From Pseudomonas peli (GTDB taxonomy: Bacteria > Pseudomonadota > Gammaproteobacteria > Pseudomonadales > Pseudomonadaceae), in assembly GCF_900099645.1 (NCBI RefSeq), contig NZ_FMTL01000001.1, positions 310,001 through 374,000 of the forward strand: a stretch of DNA of 64,000 nt. Reading direction: 5' to 3'. Both the position numbers and the translations under genes were made by a program. Position 1 is the stretch's first letter, and each line of letters opens with the position of its first letter. The notes beneath the pieces were generated by a model. It saw nothing but the letters and a program-made list of their open reading frames with translations, was not told the DNA's origin and made no database searches. Below are positions 1 to 7,819 of the stretch, piece after piece.

Positions 1-45
1 GCGCATGCCAGACAGCACGCGGCGTTCAGCGTCAACAAGACTCAA
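1..45 (-). CDS. trpS: Probable tryptophanyl-tRNA synthetase, N-terminal fragment (runs off window)
   Basis: Only the first codons are in the window. Reading the minus strand from 45 gives a frame whose residues include RVLSGMR, the start of the ATP-binding region in class I tryptophanyl-tRNA synthetases of the type that begins with LSGMRPTG. The protein would charge tRNA-Trp in the cytoplasm. No ATG precedes this motif; the best candidate start is TTG at 45 with AGG nine bases upstream, and GTG at 18 is the alternative. From memory, trpS lies beside yciO and scpA/scpB in many gammaproteobacteria, which supports the call. With fifteen codons visible the assignment is tentative. Confidence 0.5.
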   Translation of the reverse strand, partial: MSLVDAERRVLSGMR

Positions 46-76
46 AACGGATTACCTGAAAACTCAAAGGAACCCG

Positions 77-82
77 ATTATA
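77..82 (-). promoter_or_regulatory. Candidate -10 box for the gene at the left edge
   Basis: Minus strand reads TATAAT at 82-77, a perfect sigma-70 -10 hexamer, about 30 bases upstream of the putative trpS start and just beyond the yciO stop. No convincing -35 hexamer is visible at 17 or 18 bp spacing (TTACGA is the best). Confidence 0.35.
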
Positions 83-89
83 GCCAGGA

Positions 90-719
90 TCAGTTGCCAT
101 TCGTAAAAGGCGACGGATCACCGCACCCTACTCGAAACACCTCGGGCTCATCGTTGAGCAAGCTGACCACAGTGGAGGCTTCCAGGCCGCCGAAGCCGCC
201 ATCGATGATCAGATCGACCTGATGCTCAAGCATCTGACGCATTTCGTAAGGATCACTCATCGGCAGCGTTTCGCCCGGCAAAATCAAGGTCACGCTCATC
301 AATGCCTCATCCAGTTCGGCCAGCAAGGCCATGGCAATCGGATGATTGGGCACACGCAGGCCAATGGTGCGGCGTTTGGCATGCAGCAGCATGCGCGGGA
401 CTTCACGGGTGGCATTGAGAATAAAGGTGTAAGGCCCCGGGGTATGGCTCTTGAGCAAGCGGAAGGCGGCGGTATCGACCTTGGCAAAGGTACTGAGCTG
501 CGACAGATCGCGGCATACCAGGGTGAAGTTGTGTTTGTCATCCAGTTGGCGCAGGCGGCGAATACGCTCCACCGCGTTCTTGTCACCAATATGGCAGCCG
601 ACGGCATAGGAAGAGTCGGTCGGATAGACCACCACACCGCCATTGCGGATGATTTCCACGGCCTGTTTGATCAACCGTGCTTGCGGGTTTTCCGGATGAA
701 TCTGGAAGAATTGGCTCAC
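90..719 (-). CDS. yciO: YciO family protein (Sua5/YrdC/YwlC fold)
   Basis: A 209-residue protein of the YrdC-like fold, closely similar along its length to E. coli YciO (start SQFFQIHPENPQ, then VVVYPTDSSYAVGC, GPYTFILNAT and TIGLRVPNHP). The fold is shared with TsaC/Sua5, which make threonylcarbamoyl-AMP for t6A in tRNA; YciO itself is a paralogue whose physiological role is less clear. I chose GTG at 719 because the reading from there matches the YciO N terminus and length. An in-frame ATG at 758 would add 13 residues and overlap the upstream gene. It lies 13 bases behind the PHP gene and is probably co-transcribed with it. Confidence 0.85.
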   Translation of the reverse strand: MSQFFQIHPENPQARLIKQAVEIIRNGGVVVYPTDSSYAVGCHIGDKNAVERIRRLRQLDDKHNFTLVCRDLSQLSTFAKVDTAAFRLLKSHTPGPYTFILNATREVPRMLLHAKRRTIGLRVPNHPIAMALLAELDEALMSVTLILPGETLPMSDPYEMRQMLEHQVDLIIDGGFGGLEASTVVSLLNDEPEVFRVGCGDPSPFTNGN

Positions 720-732
720 GCTAGGCCCCGGG

Positions 733-1596
733 TCAAAGTGCAGTAGGCTGCTGGACATGTTGGAACCGTGCCCATAAGGGCGGTAGATCCTCGGGCACCG
801 GGCGGTAAACGCCCAGTTCAGACCACTGGCCAGGCGCATGGAAATCACTGCCAGCGGTGACGAACATGCCGAACTCCCTCGCCAGAATCGCTAGACTGCC
901 CACCTGATCAGCAGGCTGCATGCCATTGACCACTTCCAATGAATGCCCACCCGCGCCGACAAAATCGGCAATTAACTTACGCCGTTTACTGCGAGTAAAG
1001 TCGTACTGCCAGGGATGCGCCAGGCTAACCCAGGCACCTGCACGGCGTAACGTATCCACAGTTTGCGCCAGCTCCGGCCAATGCTGTTTCACATCCCCCA
1101 ACTTGCCTGAACCCAACCACTTGCGGAACGCTTCAGCACGGTCCTTGACGTACCCGCTGCGCACCAGAAAGTCGGCAAAATGCGGGCGTGCAGGAGCATT
1201 ACTACTGTCGCCCAACTCCTGCTGCAGAGCACGCGCGCCTTCCAGTGCGCCCGGCATACCTTTGGCTTCCAGACGCTTACTGATTTCCGCAGCGCGCAGC
1301 CAGCGCCCATCGTGCAATTCGGCAATTGCCTGCTGTAACGCCGGCGCATCACGATTAAAGGCGTAGCCCAGCACATGAATGGTCGCACCGCCCCAGGTGC
1401 AGGACAGCTCGATACCGTTGATCAACTGCATGCCCAATGCCTGGGCCGCCGCGCCCGCTTCATCGAGGCCATCAAGGGTGTCGTGATCGGTCAACGCCAG
1501 CACACGCACACCGCGCTCAAACGCCCGCGCCACCACCGCAGCGGGCGCGAGTGCGCCATCTGAAGCGGTGCTGTGGCAATGCAAATCAACATCCAT
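733..1596 (-). CDS. PHP-domain metal-dependent phosphoesterase (RNase AM/YciV/TrpH family)
   Basis: A 287-residue PHP-domain protein. Metal ligands are visible in DLHCHSTASDG near the N terminus, ALTDHDT around residue 43, the AHPW motif, and GSDFHAP near the C terminus. E. coli relatives (YciV, renamed RNase AM) are 5'-3' exonucleases acting on short RNAs and on 3',5'-bisphosphorylated nucleotides, so that cytoplasmic role is likely. An ATG at 1596 is preferred because GGAAAG lies ten bases upstream; an ATG at 1617 would add seven residues. Pairing with yciO is common in proteobacteria. Confidence 0.85.
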   Translation of the reverse strand: MDVDLHCHSTASDGALAPAAVVARAFERGVRVLALTDHDTLDGLDEAGAAAQALGMQLINGIELSCTWGGATIHVLGYAFNRDAPALQQAIAELHDGRWLRAAEISKRLEAKGMPGALEGARALQQELGDSSNAPARPHFADFLVRSGYVKDRAEAFRKWLGSGKLGDVKQHWPELAQTVDTLRRAGAWVSLAHPWQYDFTRSKRRKLIADFVGAGGHSLEVVNGMQPADQVGSLAILAREFGMFVTAGSDFHAPGQWSELGVYRPVPEDLPPLWARFQHVQQPTAL

Positions 1597-1747
1597 AGGG
1601 GGCGCTTTCCGAGTCATTTATGTTTGATATTATGCCGCCAGATGCGGATTCTTGCTGGCTTGCACCAATATTTCCTCGACTTTGCCTGACCGGGCTGCTT
1701 TTCTCCCCAAGCAGCGGCCTGCGCCGACGACCTTATTAAGGATTGAA

Positions 1748-2047
1748 ATGCTCTACGCGATCATTGCCACCGATGTGCAGAACTCCCTGGAAAACCGCTT
1801 GAATGCCCGTCCGGCGCACCTTGCGTGCCTGGAGCAGCTGAAAAACGAGGGGCGCCTGATCCTCGCCGGACCGCACCCGGCCGTCGACAGCAATGATCCA
1901 GGTCCAGCGGGGTTTTCCGGCAGCTTGATCGTCGCAGAGTTCGACTCGCTGCTAGCCGCGCAACAATGGGCTGAGGCCGACCCTTACCGCGCCGCTGGGG
2001 TGTACGCCTCGGTGCTGGTAAAACCCTTCAAATTGGTCTTGCCTTGA
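1748..2047 (+). CDS. YciI family protein
   Basis: A 99-residue ferredoxin-like alpha/beta-barrel protein of the YCII family, starting [15 protein letters not shown] and containing LILAGPHPA and the [13 protein letters not shown] segment with the conserved His and Asp (GPHPA, EADPY) of the family. Biochemical functions of YciI proteins are mostly unassigned. The start at ATG 1748 follows an AAGGAT ribosome site; the open frame extends upstream but without conservation. It is divergent from the PHP gene and lies about 50 bases ahead of the coiled-coil protein. Confidence 0.85.
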   Translation: MLYAIIATDVQNSLENRLNARPAHLACLEQLKNEGRLILAGPHPAVDSNDPGPAGFSGSLIVAEFDSLLAAQQWAEADPYRAAGVYASVLVKPFKLVLP

Positions 2048-2100
2048 GCCAATCTCCCGCTGAATAACCCATAACAACAATTACAAAGATAGGAGTTCCG

Positions 2101-2502
2101 ATGCGTCCAGGCCCGCTGTTTCTGCTCTTGACCCTGTGCTTGCCAGCCGTCACTCAGGCCGAGGAAAGCCCTCCGCTGCCATTGGCAGAAGCCACTTCAG
2201 CGCAGACGCAGATTGATGAACTGGAGCAGCGACTGGCGCTCAGCGAAGAACAACGCGAAGCCCTCGCGACTGAACTGCAGACCAGCAGCAACGAACGTGA
2301 CACCGTGCAGCTGCAGCGCCTGCGCCAGGAAAACCAGCGCCTCAAGCTGCAGCTGAAAAAAGCCATCGCTAGCGCCCCACAACCGCTGATCAGTGAACAG
2401 CAGATGTGGTTTGCCACGGGCGCCGGGGCCGGCCTACTCGGGGTGATCATCGGCGCCCTGCTACGCCGTGGCCGTCGCTCACGCAGCGAGTGGCTTAACT
2501 GA
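2101..2502 (+). CDS. Exported coiled-coil protein with C-terminal membrane anchor
   Basis: 133 residues: a signal peptide (cleavage likely after TQAEE or near residue 20), a long heptad-rich helix from about 45 to 95 (LEQRLALSEEQREALATEL and following), a transmembrane segment near residues 102-121 rich in Gly/Ala/Leu, and an Arg-rich cytoplasmic tail (RRGRRSRSEW). The architecture resembles the C-terminal part of SH3-domain TIGR04211/YgiM proteins but no SH3 domain is present. The stop is three bases from the cpxR start, so the two are translationally linked, which suggests a part in sensing or assembling the Cpx response. No defined function is known to me. Confidence 0.75.
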   Translation: MRPGPLFLLLTLCLPAVTQAEESPPLPLAEATSAQTQIDELEQRLALSEEQREALATELQTSSNERDTVQLQRLRQENQRLKLQLKKAIASAPQPLISEQQMWFATGAGAGLLGVIIGALLRRGRRSRSEWLN

Positions 2503-2505
2503 CCC

Positions 2506-3183
2506 ATGAGTGATCTGCTGTTAATCGACGACGACGTCGAACTCTGCGAACTGCTGACCAGCTGGCTGACCCAGGAAGGCTTTCAGGTCAGTGCTTGCCA
2601 TGATGGCTACAGCGCGCGCAACGCCCTCGCCAAACACAGCCCGGATGCCGTGGTGCTGGATGTGATGCTGCCCGATGGCAGCGGCCTGGAGCTGCTCAAG
2701 CAGTTACGCAGCGACCATCCGGAGCTGCCGGTACTGATGCTCTCGGCGCGCGGCGAACCGCTGGACCGGATTCTCGGTCTGGAGTTGGGCGCGGACGATT
2801 ATCTGGCTAAACCCTGCGACCCCCGCGAACTCACCGCGCGCCTGCGCGCAGTGTTACGCCGCAGCCTGCCGGCCACACCCAGCAGCCTACTCGACCTGGG
2901 TGACCTGCATTACAGTCAGGCCCGCGGCACCGTGACCCTGGGCGAACAAGAAGTGCTGCTGACGCTCTCGGAAAGCCGCATCCTCGAAGCCTTGCTGCAA
3001 CATCCGGGCGAACCGGTGGATAAACAGGAACTGGCGCAACTGGCCCTTGGCCGCAAACTGACCCTGTATGACCGCAGCCTGGATATGCACGTCAGTAACC
3101 TGCGCAAAAAACTCGGCCCGCATGCCGACGGCCGCCAGCGAATTTTGGCGCTGCGTAGCCGCGGTTACTACTACAGCGTCTGA
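2506..3183 (+). CDS. cpxR: CpxR-type response regulator (OmpR family)
   Basis: A 225-residue OmpR-family regulator. The receiver domain has acidic residues D8-D10, phospho-acceptor D52 (VVLDVMLPDGSG), switch S80 and K102 (DYLAKPCDP). The winged-helix DNA-binding domain spans about residues 125-223 (SESRILEALLQ, VSNLRKKLG, SRGYYY). It should activate envelope-stress genes by binding GTAAA-repeat sites; such a site lies just downstream of this gene and upstream of the Spy/CpxP gene. The cognate kinase is encoded at 3817-5160, so the operon order is coiled-coil protein, regulator, periplasmic protein, kinase. Confidence 0.88.
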   Translation: MSDLLLIDDDVELCELLTSWLTQEGFQVSACHDGYSARNALAKHSPDAVVLDVMLPDGSGLELLKQLRSDHPELPVLMLSARGEPLDRILGLELGADDYLAKPCDPRELTARLRAVLRRSLPATPSSLLDLGDLHYSQARGTVTLGEQEVLLTLSESRILEALLQHPGEPVDKQELAQLALGRKLTLYDRSLDMHVSNLRKKLGPHADGRQRILALRSRGYYYSV

Positions 3184-3216
3184 GCCGTGGTTGTGTAATT
3201 CAGCTGCGCCGCGCTC

Positions 3217-3232
3217 TTTACCTAAGCTTTAC
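3217..3232 (-). promoter_or_regulatory. CpxR box candidate upstream of the spy/cpxP gene
   Basis: The plus strand reads TTTAC, six bases, TTTAC, which on the minus strand is GTAAA-N6-GTAAA. This matches the known E. coli CpxR site, two GTAAA repeats separated by a short spacer. It sits between cpxR and the Spy-like gene, about 80 bases upstream of the latter's start, where autoregulation of a CpxP-like gene would be expected. Confidence 0.6.
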
Positions 3233-3313
3233 CTTGCCCTGACCGCCCTTGACCTTGACCGCCCTAGACTGGGCTCATCCGGTGTTTACCGGTTTCAGAC
3301 AAGGAGACACACC

Positions 3314-3730
3314 ATGCGTAAAACCCTGACCGCAGTACTGCTCGCCCTGACGCTCCCAACCCTGGCCATGGCCATGCCTGAAGACGGTCCACGGCACGGC
3401 GGCCATCATGGGGAACATGGCTCCCGGATGTTTAAAGAGCTCGACCTGAGCAAAGAGCAACACCGCGAAATCCGTAAGCTGATGGGCGAGCAGATGCAAG
3501 GTCGCCATGAGATCACCCAGCGCTACCTGGACAAGCTGACCGCCGCTGAACAGAAAGCCATGCAGGACGAGTTGCAGGCCGCCAAGGACAAACAGCACAG
3601 CGCCATCCGTGCCCTGCTCAAACCTGAGCAGCAAAAAGCCTTCGACGAACACCAGAAAAAGATGGAAGAGCGCCGCGCCGAGCACCAGGCATTCAAGGCT
3701 TGGCAGGCAGACCAAGCGAAAAAGAACTGA
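3314..3730 (+). CDS. Spy/CpxP family periplasmic stress protein
   Basis: 138 residues with a signal peptide (AVLLALTLPTLAMA, cleavage near residue 21), then a His-rich stretch (DGPRHGGHHGEHGS) that could bind metal, then helices with LTxxQ-like motifs typical of CpxP/Spy (LDLSKEQHREI, LTAAEQKAM, LLKPEQQKAF). CpxP inhibits CpxA and delivers misfolded proteins to proteolysis; Spy is a periplasmic chaperone. Its position between the regulator and kinase supports a CpxP role. The start at ATG 3314 has AAGGAGA upstream; the frame continues further upstream but overlaps cpxR and is not coding there. Confidence 0.85.
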   Translation: MRKTLTAVLLALTLPTLAMAMPEDGPRHGGHHGEHGSRMFKELDLSKEQHREIRKLMGEQMQGRHEITQRYLDKLTAAEQKAMQDELQAAKDKQHSAIRALLKPEQQKAFDEHQKKMEERRAEHQAFKAWQADQAKKN

Positions 3731-3749
3731 TCCAGGCATTGTTGCCGCT

Positions 3750-3781
3750 ACGCCCACCCGACTTTCCAGCCGGGTGGGCGT
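3750..3781 (+). terminator. GC-rich hairpin between spy/cpxP and cpxA
   Basis: CGCCCACCCG at 3751-3760 pairs with CGGGTGGGCG at 3771-3780 around a ten-base loop, with one further A-T pair. No clear U-tract follows (TTAGCATTTCT), so it may be an attenuator or mRNA-stabilising hairpin rather than a full terminator. It could lower kinase levels relative to the periplasmic protein. Confidence 0.5.
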
Positions 3782-3816
3782 TAGCATTTCTACTACTGCA
3801 TCACTAAGGAGCTACC

Positions 3817-5160
3817 GTGCGGTCACTGTTCTGGCGCATTTTTGCCAGCTTCTGGCTGGCCATTGCCTTGGTTGCCGGGCTGTCCATGTTGCTTGGGCGC
3901 ATGCTCAATCAGGATGCCTGGCTGCTCAGCCAGCACCCCGGCATGGATGACCTCGCCGAGACGTGGACGCAACGCTACGAAAAGAAAGGCCCGCGCGCAG
4001 CCCAAAATTTGCTCGAACAACGCAAACGCAAGTTCCGCATCGATGTGCAGGTCCTCGATGACAGCGGCCAGCCGGTCGTTCAAGGCACCTTCCCGCCGCG
4101 TGCGGCGGCTTTTGAAGCCCGTCACCGCAATGAAAAGCGCCTGCCCTGGCGCCGCTTGAGTGTCGATTACACCAGCCCACACAGCGGCGAAACCTACCTG
4201 TTTATTTACCGCATCCCGATTCCAGAAGTTGCCGCCTGGCAGCGCGACAGCCTGCTCTGGCCGCTGAGTGCGCTGGGCATCGCCATGTTGGTGCTGACCC
4301 TCTTCAGCCTCTGGCTGACGCTCTCCATCACCCGTCCGCTGAATCGCCTGCGCGGCGCCGTGCATGATCTGGGGCAAACCGCCTATCAGCAGAACAGCCT
4401 GGCCAAATTGGCCGAACGGCGTGATGAGCTCGGCGTACTGGCGGCCGACTTCAACCGTATGGGTGAGCGCGTGCAGGGCCTGATCAGCAGTCAGCGCCAG
4501 TTGCTGCGCGACGTGTCCCATGAGCTGCGCTCACCATTGGCGCGTCTGCGCATCGCCCTGGCACTGACCGAGCGGGCAGAAGCCCAAGAACGAGAGAAAT
4601 ACTGGCCGCGCCTGAGCCAGGAGTGCGACCGCCTGGAAGCGCTGATCAGTGAAATTCTCGCCCTCGCCCGCCTCGACGCCGAACCCGGCGCAGCGCAGCC
4701 AATCAACCTGGGTGAGCTGCTGCACAAACTGCAGGACGATGCGCGCCTGGATGCGCCCGAGCAAACAATCGAGATTCAGCTGGAAAGCGACCTGCAGCTC
4801 AACGGCTGGCCGGACATGCTGCAACGCGCGCTGGATAACCTGCTGCGCAATGCCATGCGCTTTAACCCGGTTGGCCAAACTATTGAACTGACGGCAAGCC
4901 GAAACGCCGAGCAACTATGCCTGAGCGTACGTGACCACGGCCCCGGCGTTGCGCCTGAACTGCTGACGCGACTTGGCGAACCCTTCTTCCGCGCGCCCGG
5001 CCAGACCAGCAGTGGTCATGGCCTCGGGCTTGCCATCGCGCGCCGCGCGGCGGAGCGGCATGGCGGGCAACTGGAGCTGAGTAATCATGCGCAAGGCGGC
5101 TTTATCGCCACCCTGCGCCTACCGCTTACTCTGCTGAATCAGGCGCCGACCAGGCCGTGA
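3817..5160 (+). CDS. cpxA: CpxA-type sensor histidine kinase
   Basis: 447 residues. Transmembrane helices at about 8-27 and 147-170 flank a periplasmic sensor region; a HAMP linker follows (SITRPLNRLRGAVHDL). The dimerisation/phospho-acceptor helix has H235 (DVSHELRSPLARL), the N box N345 (LDNLLRNAMRF), then DHGPGV and GHGLGLAIARR of the ATPase domain. It would autophosphorylate and pass phosphate to the regulator at 2506. The start is GTG at 3817, preceded by AAGGAG. The last 35 bases overlap the convergent nitroreductase gene. Confidence 0.9.
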   Translation: MRSLFWRIFASFWLAIALVAGLSMLLGRMLNQDAWLLSQHPGMDDLAETWTQRYEKKGPRAAQNLLEQRKRKFRIDVQVLDDSGQPVVQGTFPPRAAAFEARHRNEKRLPWRRLSVDYTSPHSGETYLFIYRIPIPEVAAWQRDSLLWPLSALGIAMLVLTLFSLWLTLSITRPLNRLRGAVHDLGQTAYQQNSLAKLAERRDELGVLAADFNRMGERVQGLISSQRQLLRDVSHELRSPLARLRIALALTERAEAQEREKYWPRLSQECDRLEALISEILALARLDAEPGAAQPINLGELLHKLQDDARLDAPEQTIEIQLESDLQLNGWPDMLQRALDNLLRNAMRFNPVGQTIELTASRNAEQLCLSVRDHGPGVAPELLTRLGEPFFRAPGQTSSGHGLGLAIARRAAERHGGQLELSNHAQGGFIATLRLPLTLLNQAPTRP

Positions 5161-5692
5161 CAAAATCATCTACCTGAACCTGCGGCACCGCACGCAACTC
5201 GCGCTCCGGCGTACCCAGGTAGAGGTAGGCAATAACCTGCTCATCCGCGTTCAGACCCAGGCCAGCAGCGACCTGCGGGTTGTAGGCCATATCACCGGTG
5301 CGCCAGACCGCACCAATACCTTGCGCATGGGCAGCCAGCAGAATCCCGTGGGCAGCGCAGCCGGCGGCCAGCACTTGTTCCTGCTCTGGGACTTTAGGGC
5401 TGGCTTGTACGCGGGCAATCACCACCACCAGCAACGGCGCACGCAGTGGCATGGCACGCGCTTTGGTCAAGGCTTCAGGGCTGGCATCAGCAGGTAATGC
5501 ACGGGCAAACAGCTCACCCAGTTGCACAAGCGCTTCGCCTTCCACTGTAAGGAAGCGCCAGGGTTTGAGCTGGCCGTGATCGGGCGCGCGCAAGGCGGCA
5601 CGAAACAGCAGCTCACGCTGAGCACCATCGGGGGCCGGCGCCATCAGGCGCGGCGCAGAAACACGGTTTAGCAACGCATCAAGAGCGTCCAT
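5126..5692 (-). CDS. Nitroreductase family protein (YdjA-like)
   Basis: 188 residues, similar to E. coli YdjA, an FMN-dependent small nitroreductase: MDALDALLNRVSAPRL, APDHGQLKPWRF (FMN-binding region), AAGCAAHGILLAAHAQG, GAVWRTGDMAY and YLYLGTP. Such enzymes reduce nitro-compounds or quinones with NAD(P)H as homodimers in the cytoplasm; the natural substrate is unknown. ATG at 5692 is used because of CGAGG seven bases upstream; the TTG further upstream lacks support. The gene is convergent with cpxA and overlaps its end. Confidence 0.88.
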   Translation of the reverse strand: MDALDALLNRVSAPRLMAPAPDGAQRELLFRAALRAPDHGQLKPWRFLTVEGEALVQLGELFARALPADASPEALTKARAMPLRAPLLVVVIARVQASPKVPEQEQVLAAGCAAHGILLAAHAQGIGAVWRTGDMAYNPQVAAGLGLNADEQVIAYLYLGTPERELRAVPQVQVDDFVTAWSAPDSAE

Positions 5693-5766
5693 CAGCCACC
5701 TCGGCAATTGAAACAGTTGGCCATTCTAGTGCCTGCGCGCAGCTGAGGGGCAATCCGCACAGATTC

Positions 5767-6138
5767 TCAGGCTACCCGCTCGGGAGAAACGCTCGGCAAC
5801 ACCGGCGGCATTAACGGCGGCAAGCCGTGCGCACTGCGCGCCGCATCGCAATGCGGATTGTGCTCGCCATTGGCCCAGGAGGCCTCAAATTCGCGGCAGG
5901 TGCTGGAGCGCTGCTCATAAAGCGTACAGCGCACCCCCTGGCCAACGTCCCCCAGCAGGGCGTTACAACGCGTGGGTTTGCTTTCCGTGCCACGCATGGC
6001 AACACGGTGCGGGGTGATCAGCACAACCTGATCGTCCGGCATCAAACCACCGGCCGATTGGCACTCCCCCCAGAAAAAAGACACACGAAAATGCGCGCAG
6101 CAGGCGCCACAGCTAAGACAAGGATTACTATCGGACAT
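5767..6138 (-). CDS. YkgJ family cysteine cluster protein
   Basis: 123 residues of the YkgJ/CxxCxxCC family: C7, C10, C13 and C14 (CLSCGACC) near the start, with further cysteines at about 58 (TRCNAL), 70 (VRCTLYEQR) and 80 (STCREFE). This pattern suggests a metal or Fe-S site; the function is not established. It lies behind the nitroreductase on the same strand with a 74-base gap, and is divergent from trkH. No strong ribosome site is seen at ATG 6138. Confidence 0.8.
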   Translation of the reverse strand: MSDSNPCLSCGACCAHFRVSFFWGECQSAGGLMPDDQVVLITPHRVAMRGTESKPTRCNALLGDVGQGVRCTLYEQRSSTCREFEASWANGEHNPHCDAARSAHGLPPLMPPVLPSVSPERVA

Positions 6139-6292
6139 GATTTGGCGGGCTCAGAAACCGGCAAGGGCCGGCACCTGGTGGCTATTCTATGCAGCGCCAA
6201 GCGCTTGTAAAGCACCCATTACGACTGCTGTACAGCGGCTACAGCGCGCGTAGAATGACGCCCCTTTGCCCTACAGAGCCCGAGCCGACTCC

Positions 6293-7747
6293 ATGTCATT
6301 GCCGACACTGCGCATCATTGCTTTTATTCTCGGCATCTTCCTGATCACTCTGGCCGTCAGCATGCTGATCCCCATGTTGACGCTGCTGCTCTATTCACGC
6401 ACCGACGACCTCAACGCCTTTCTCTGGTCCAGCCTGGTAACCGCAGTGGCTGGCATTGCCATGGTCCTCCCTGGGCGACCGAAAGAAGCGCATCTGCGCC
6501 CGCGCGACATGTACCTGCTAACCACCGGTAGCTGGCTGGTGGTGTGCATCTTCGCCGCCCTACCGATGGTGCTGATTCAGCACATCAGCTACACCGATGC
6601 CTTCTTTGAGACCATGTCCGGCGTTACCACCACCGGCTCAACCATTTTGGTTGGATTGGATAAGGCATCACCGGGCCTGCTGATCTGGCGTTCGATGCTG
6701 CACTGGCTGGGTGGCATCGGCTTTATCGGCATGGCGGTAGCAATTCTGCCGCTGCTGCGGGTCGGCGGCATGCGCCTGTTCCAGACCGAATCCTCCGACT
6801 GGGGCGAGAAGGTCATGCCACGCTCACATATGGCGGCCAAATATATTCTGCTGATCTACAGCGGCCTCACCTTGCTCGGTTTTTTGGCGTTCTGGATCGC
6901 GGGCATGACGCCCTTTGACGCTATCAACCACTCCATGGCGTCGATCTCCACCGGTGGTTTTTCCACCTCGGATTTGTCACTGGCTAACTGGAGCCAACCC
7001 GCTGTGCACTGGGTCGCAGTCGTCATGATGATCTTCGGCAGCCTGCCATTTACCCTGTATGTGGCAACCCTACGCGGCAATCGCCGAGCACTGTTCAAGG
7101 ACCATCAGGTACGCGGCTTTCTCGGCTTTCTACTGGCCACCTGGCTGGTTTTCGGTACCTGGCTGTGGCTGCACTCGGATAACACTTGGCTGGATGCGTT
7201 TCGCATCGTCGCAGTGAATGTCACCTCAGTAGTCACCACCACTGGCTTTGCCCTGGGCGACTACACCACTTGGGGCAGTTTCGCCGTGCTGCTGTTCTTC
7301 TACTTGACCTTTGTCGGTGGCTGTTCGGGCTCCACTGCTGGCGGATTGAAAATCTTCCGCTTCCAAGTGGCCTATGTACTGCTCAAAGCTAACCTGCAGC
7401 AACTGGTGCACCCGCGCGCAGTAATCAAGCAGCAGTACAACAATCACAACCTCGATGAAGAGATTGTCCGCTCGCTGATCACCTTTTCGTTTTTCTTCAC
7501 CATCACCATCGGCGTGATTGCCCTTGGCCTGACATTACTGGGCCTGGACTGGGTAACCGCACTGACTGGTGCCGCGACAGCCGTCTGTAACGTGGGCCCG
7601 GGACTGGGACCGATCATCGGCCCGGCAGGTAATTTTTCGACCTTGCCGGATGCGGCCAAGTGGTTATTGACCATCGGCATGCTGCTCGGTCGACTGGAAA
7701 TCTTGACCGTACTGGTTCTGGTCACGCGAGCATTCTGGCGCCATTGA
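6293..7747 (+). CDS. trkH: TrkH family potassium uptake protein, copy 1
   Basis: 484 residues, the usual TrkH length, with about ten membrane helices. The four pore-loop signatures are visible: SGVTTTGSTIL, ASISTGGFSTS, VVTTTGFALG and VCNVGPGLGP, each with the filter Gly. The protein forms the K+ translocation subunit of Trk in the inner membrane and normally works with the cytosolic NAD-binding TrkA, which is not in this window. ATG 6293 was chosen because the product then aligns end to end with the second copy. No strong ribosome site is evident. Confidence 0.92.
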   Translation: MSLPTLRIIAFILGIFLITLAVSMLIPMLTLLLYSRTDDLNAFLWSSLVTAVAGIAMVLPGRPKEAHLRPRDMYLLTTGSWLVVCIFAALPMVLIQHISYTDAFFETMSGVTTTGSTILVGLDKASPGLLIWRSMLHWLGGIGFIGMAVAILPLLRVGGMRLFQTESSDWGEKVMPRSHMAAKYILLIYSGLTLLGFLAFWIAGMTPFDAINHSMASISTGGFSTSDLSLANWSQPAVHWVAVVMMIFGSLPFTLYVATLRGNRRALFKDHQVRGFLGFLLATWLVFGTWLWLHSDNTWLDAFRIVAVNVTSVVTTTGFALGDYTTWGSFAVLLFFYLTFVGGCSGSTAGGLKIFRFQVAYVLLKANLQQLVHPRAVIKQQYNNHNLDEEIVRSLITFSFFFTITIGVIALGLTLLGLDWVTALTGAATAVCNVGPGLGPIIGPAGNFSTLPDAAKWLLTIGMLLGRLEILTVLVLVTRAFWRH

Positions 7748-7819
7748 GTGAAATCGACAGAGCGAAAAGCCAGCCCGATCACCTAGACTCCTGCTACTCA
7801 TGGAATGGAACACGCTTAG

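Noticed and set aside
3249..3270. Sigma-70 promoter TTGACC/TAGACT before the Spy/CpxP gene
   Set aside because: The spacer is only ten bases, too short for a functional promoter.
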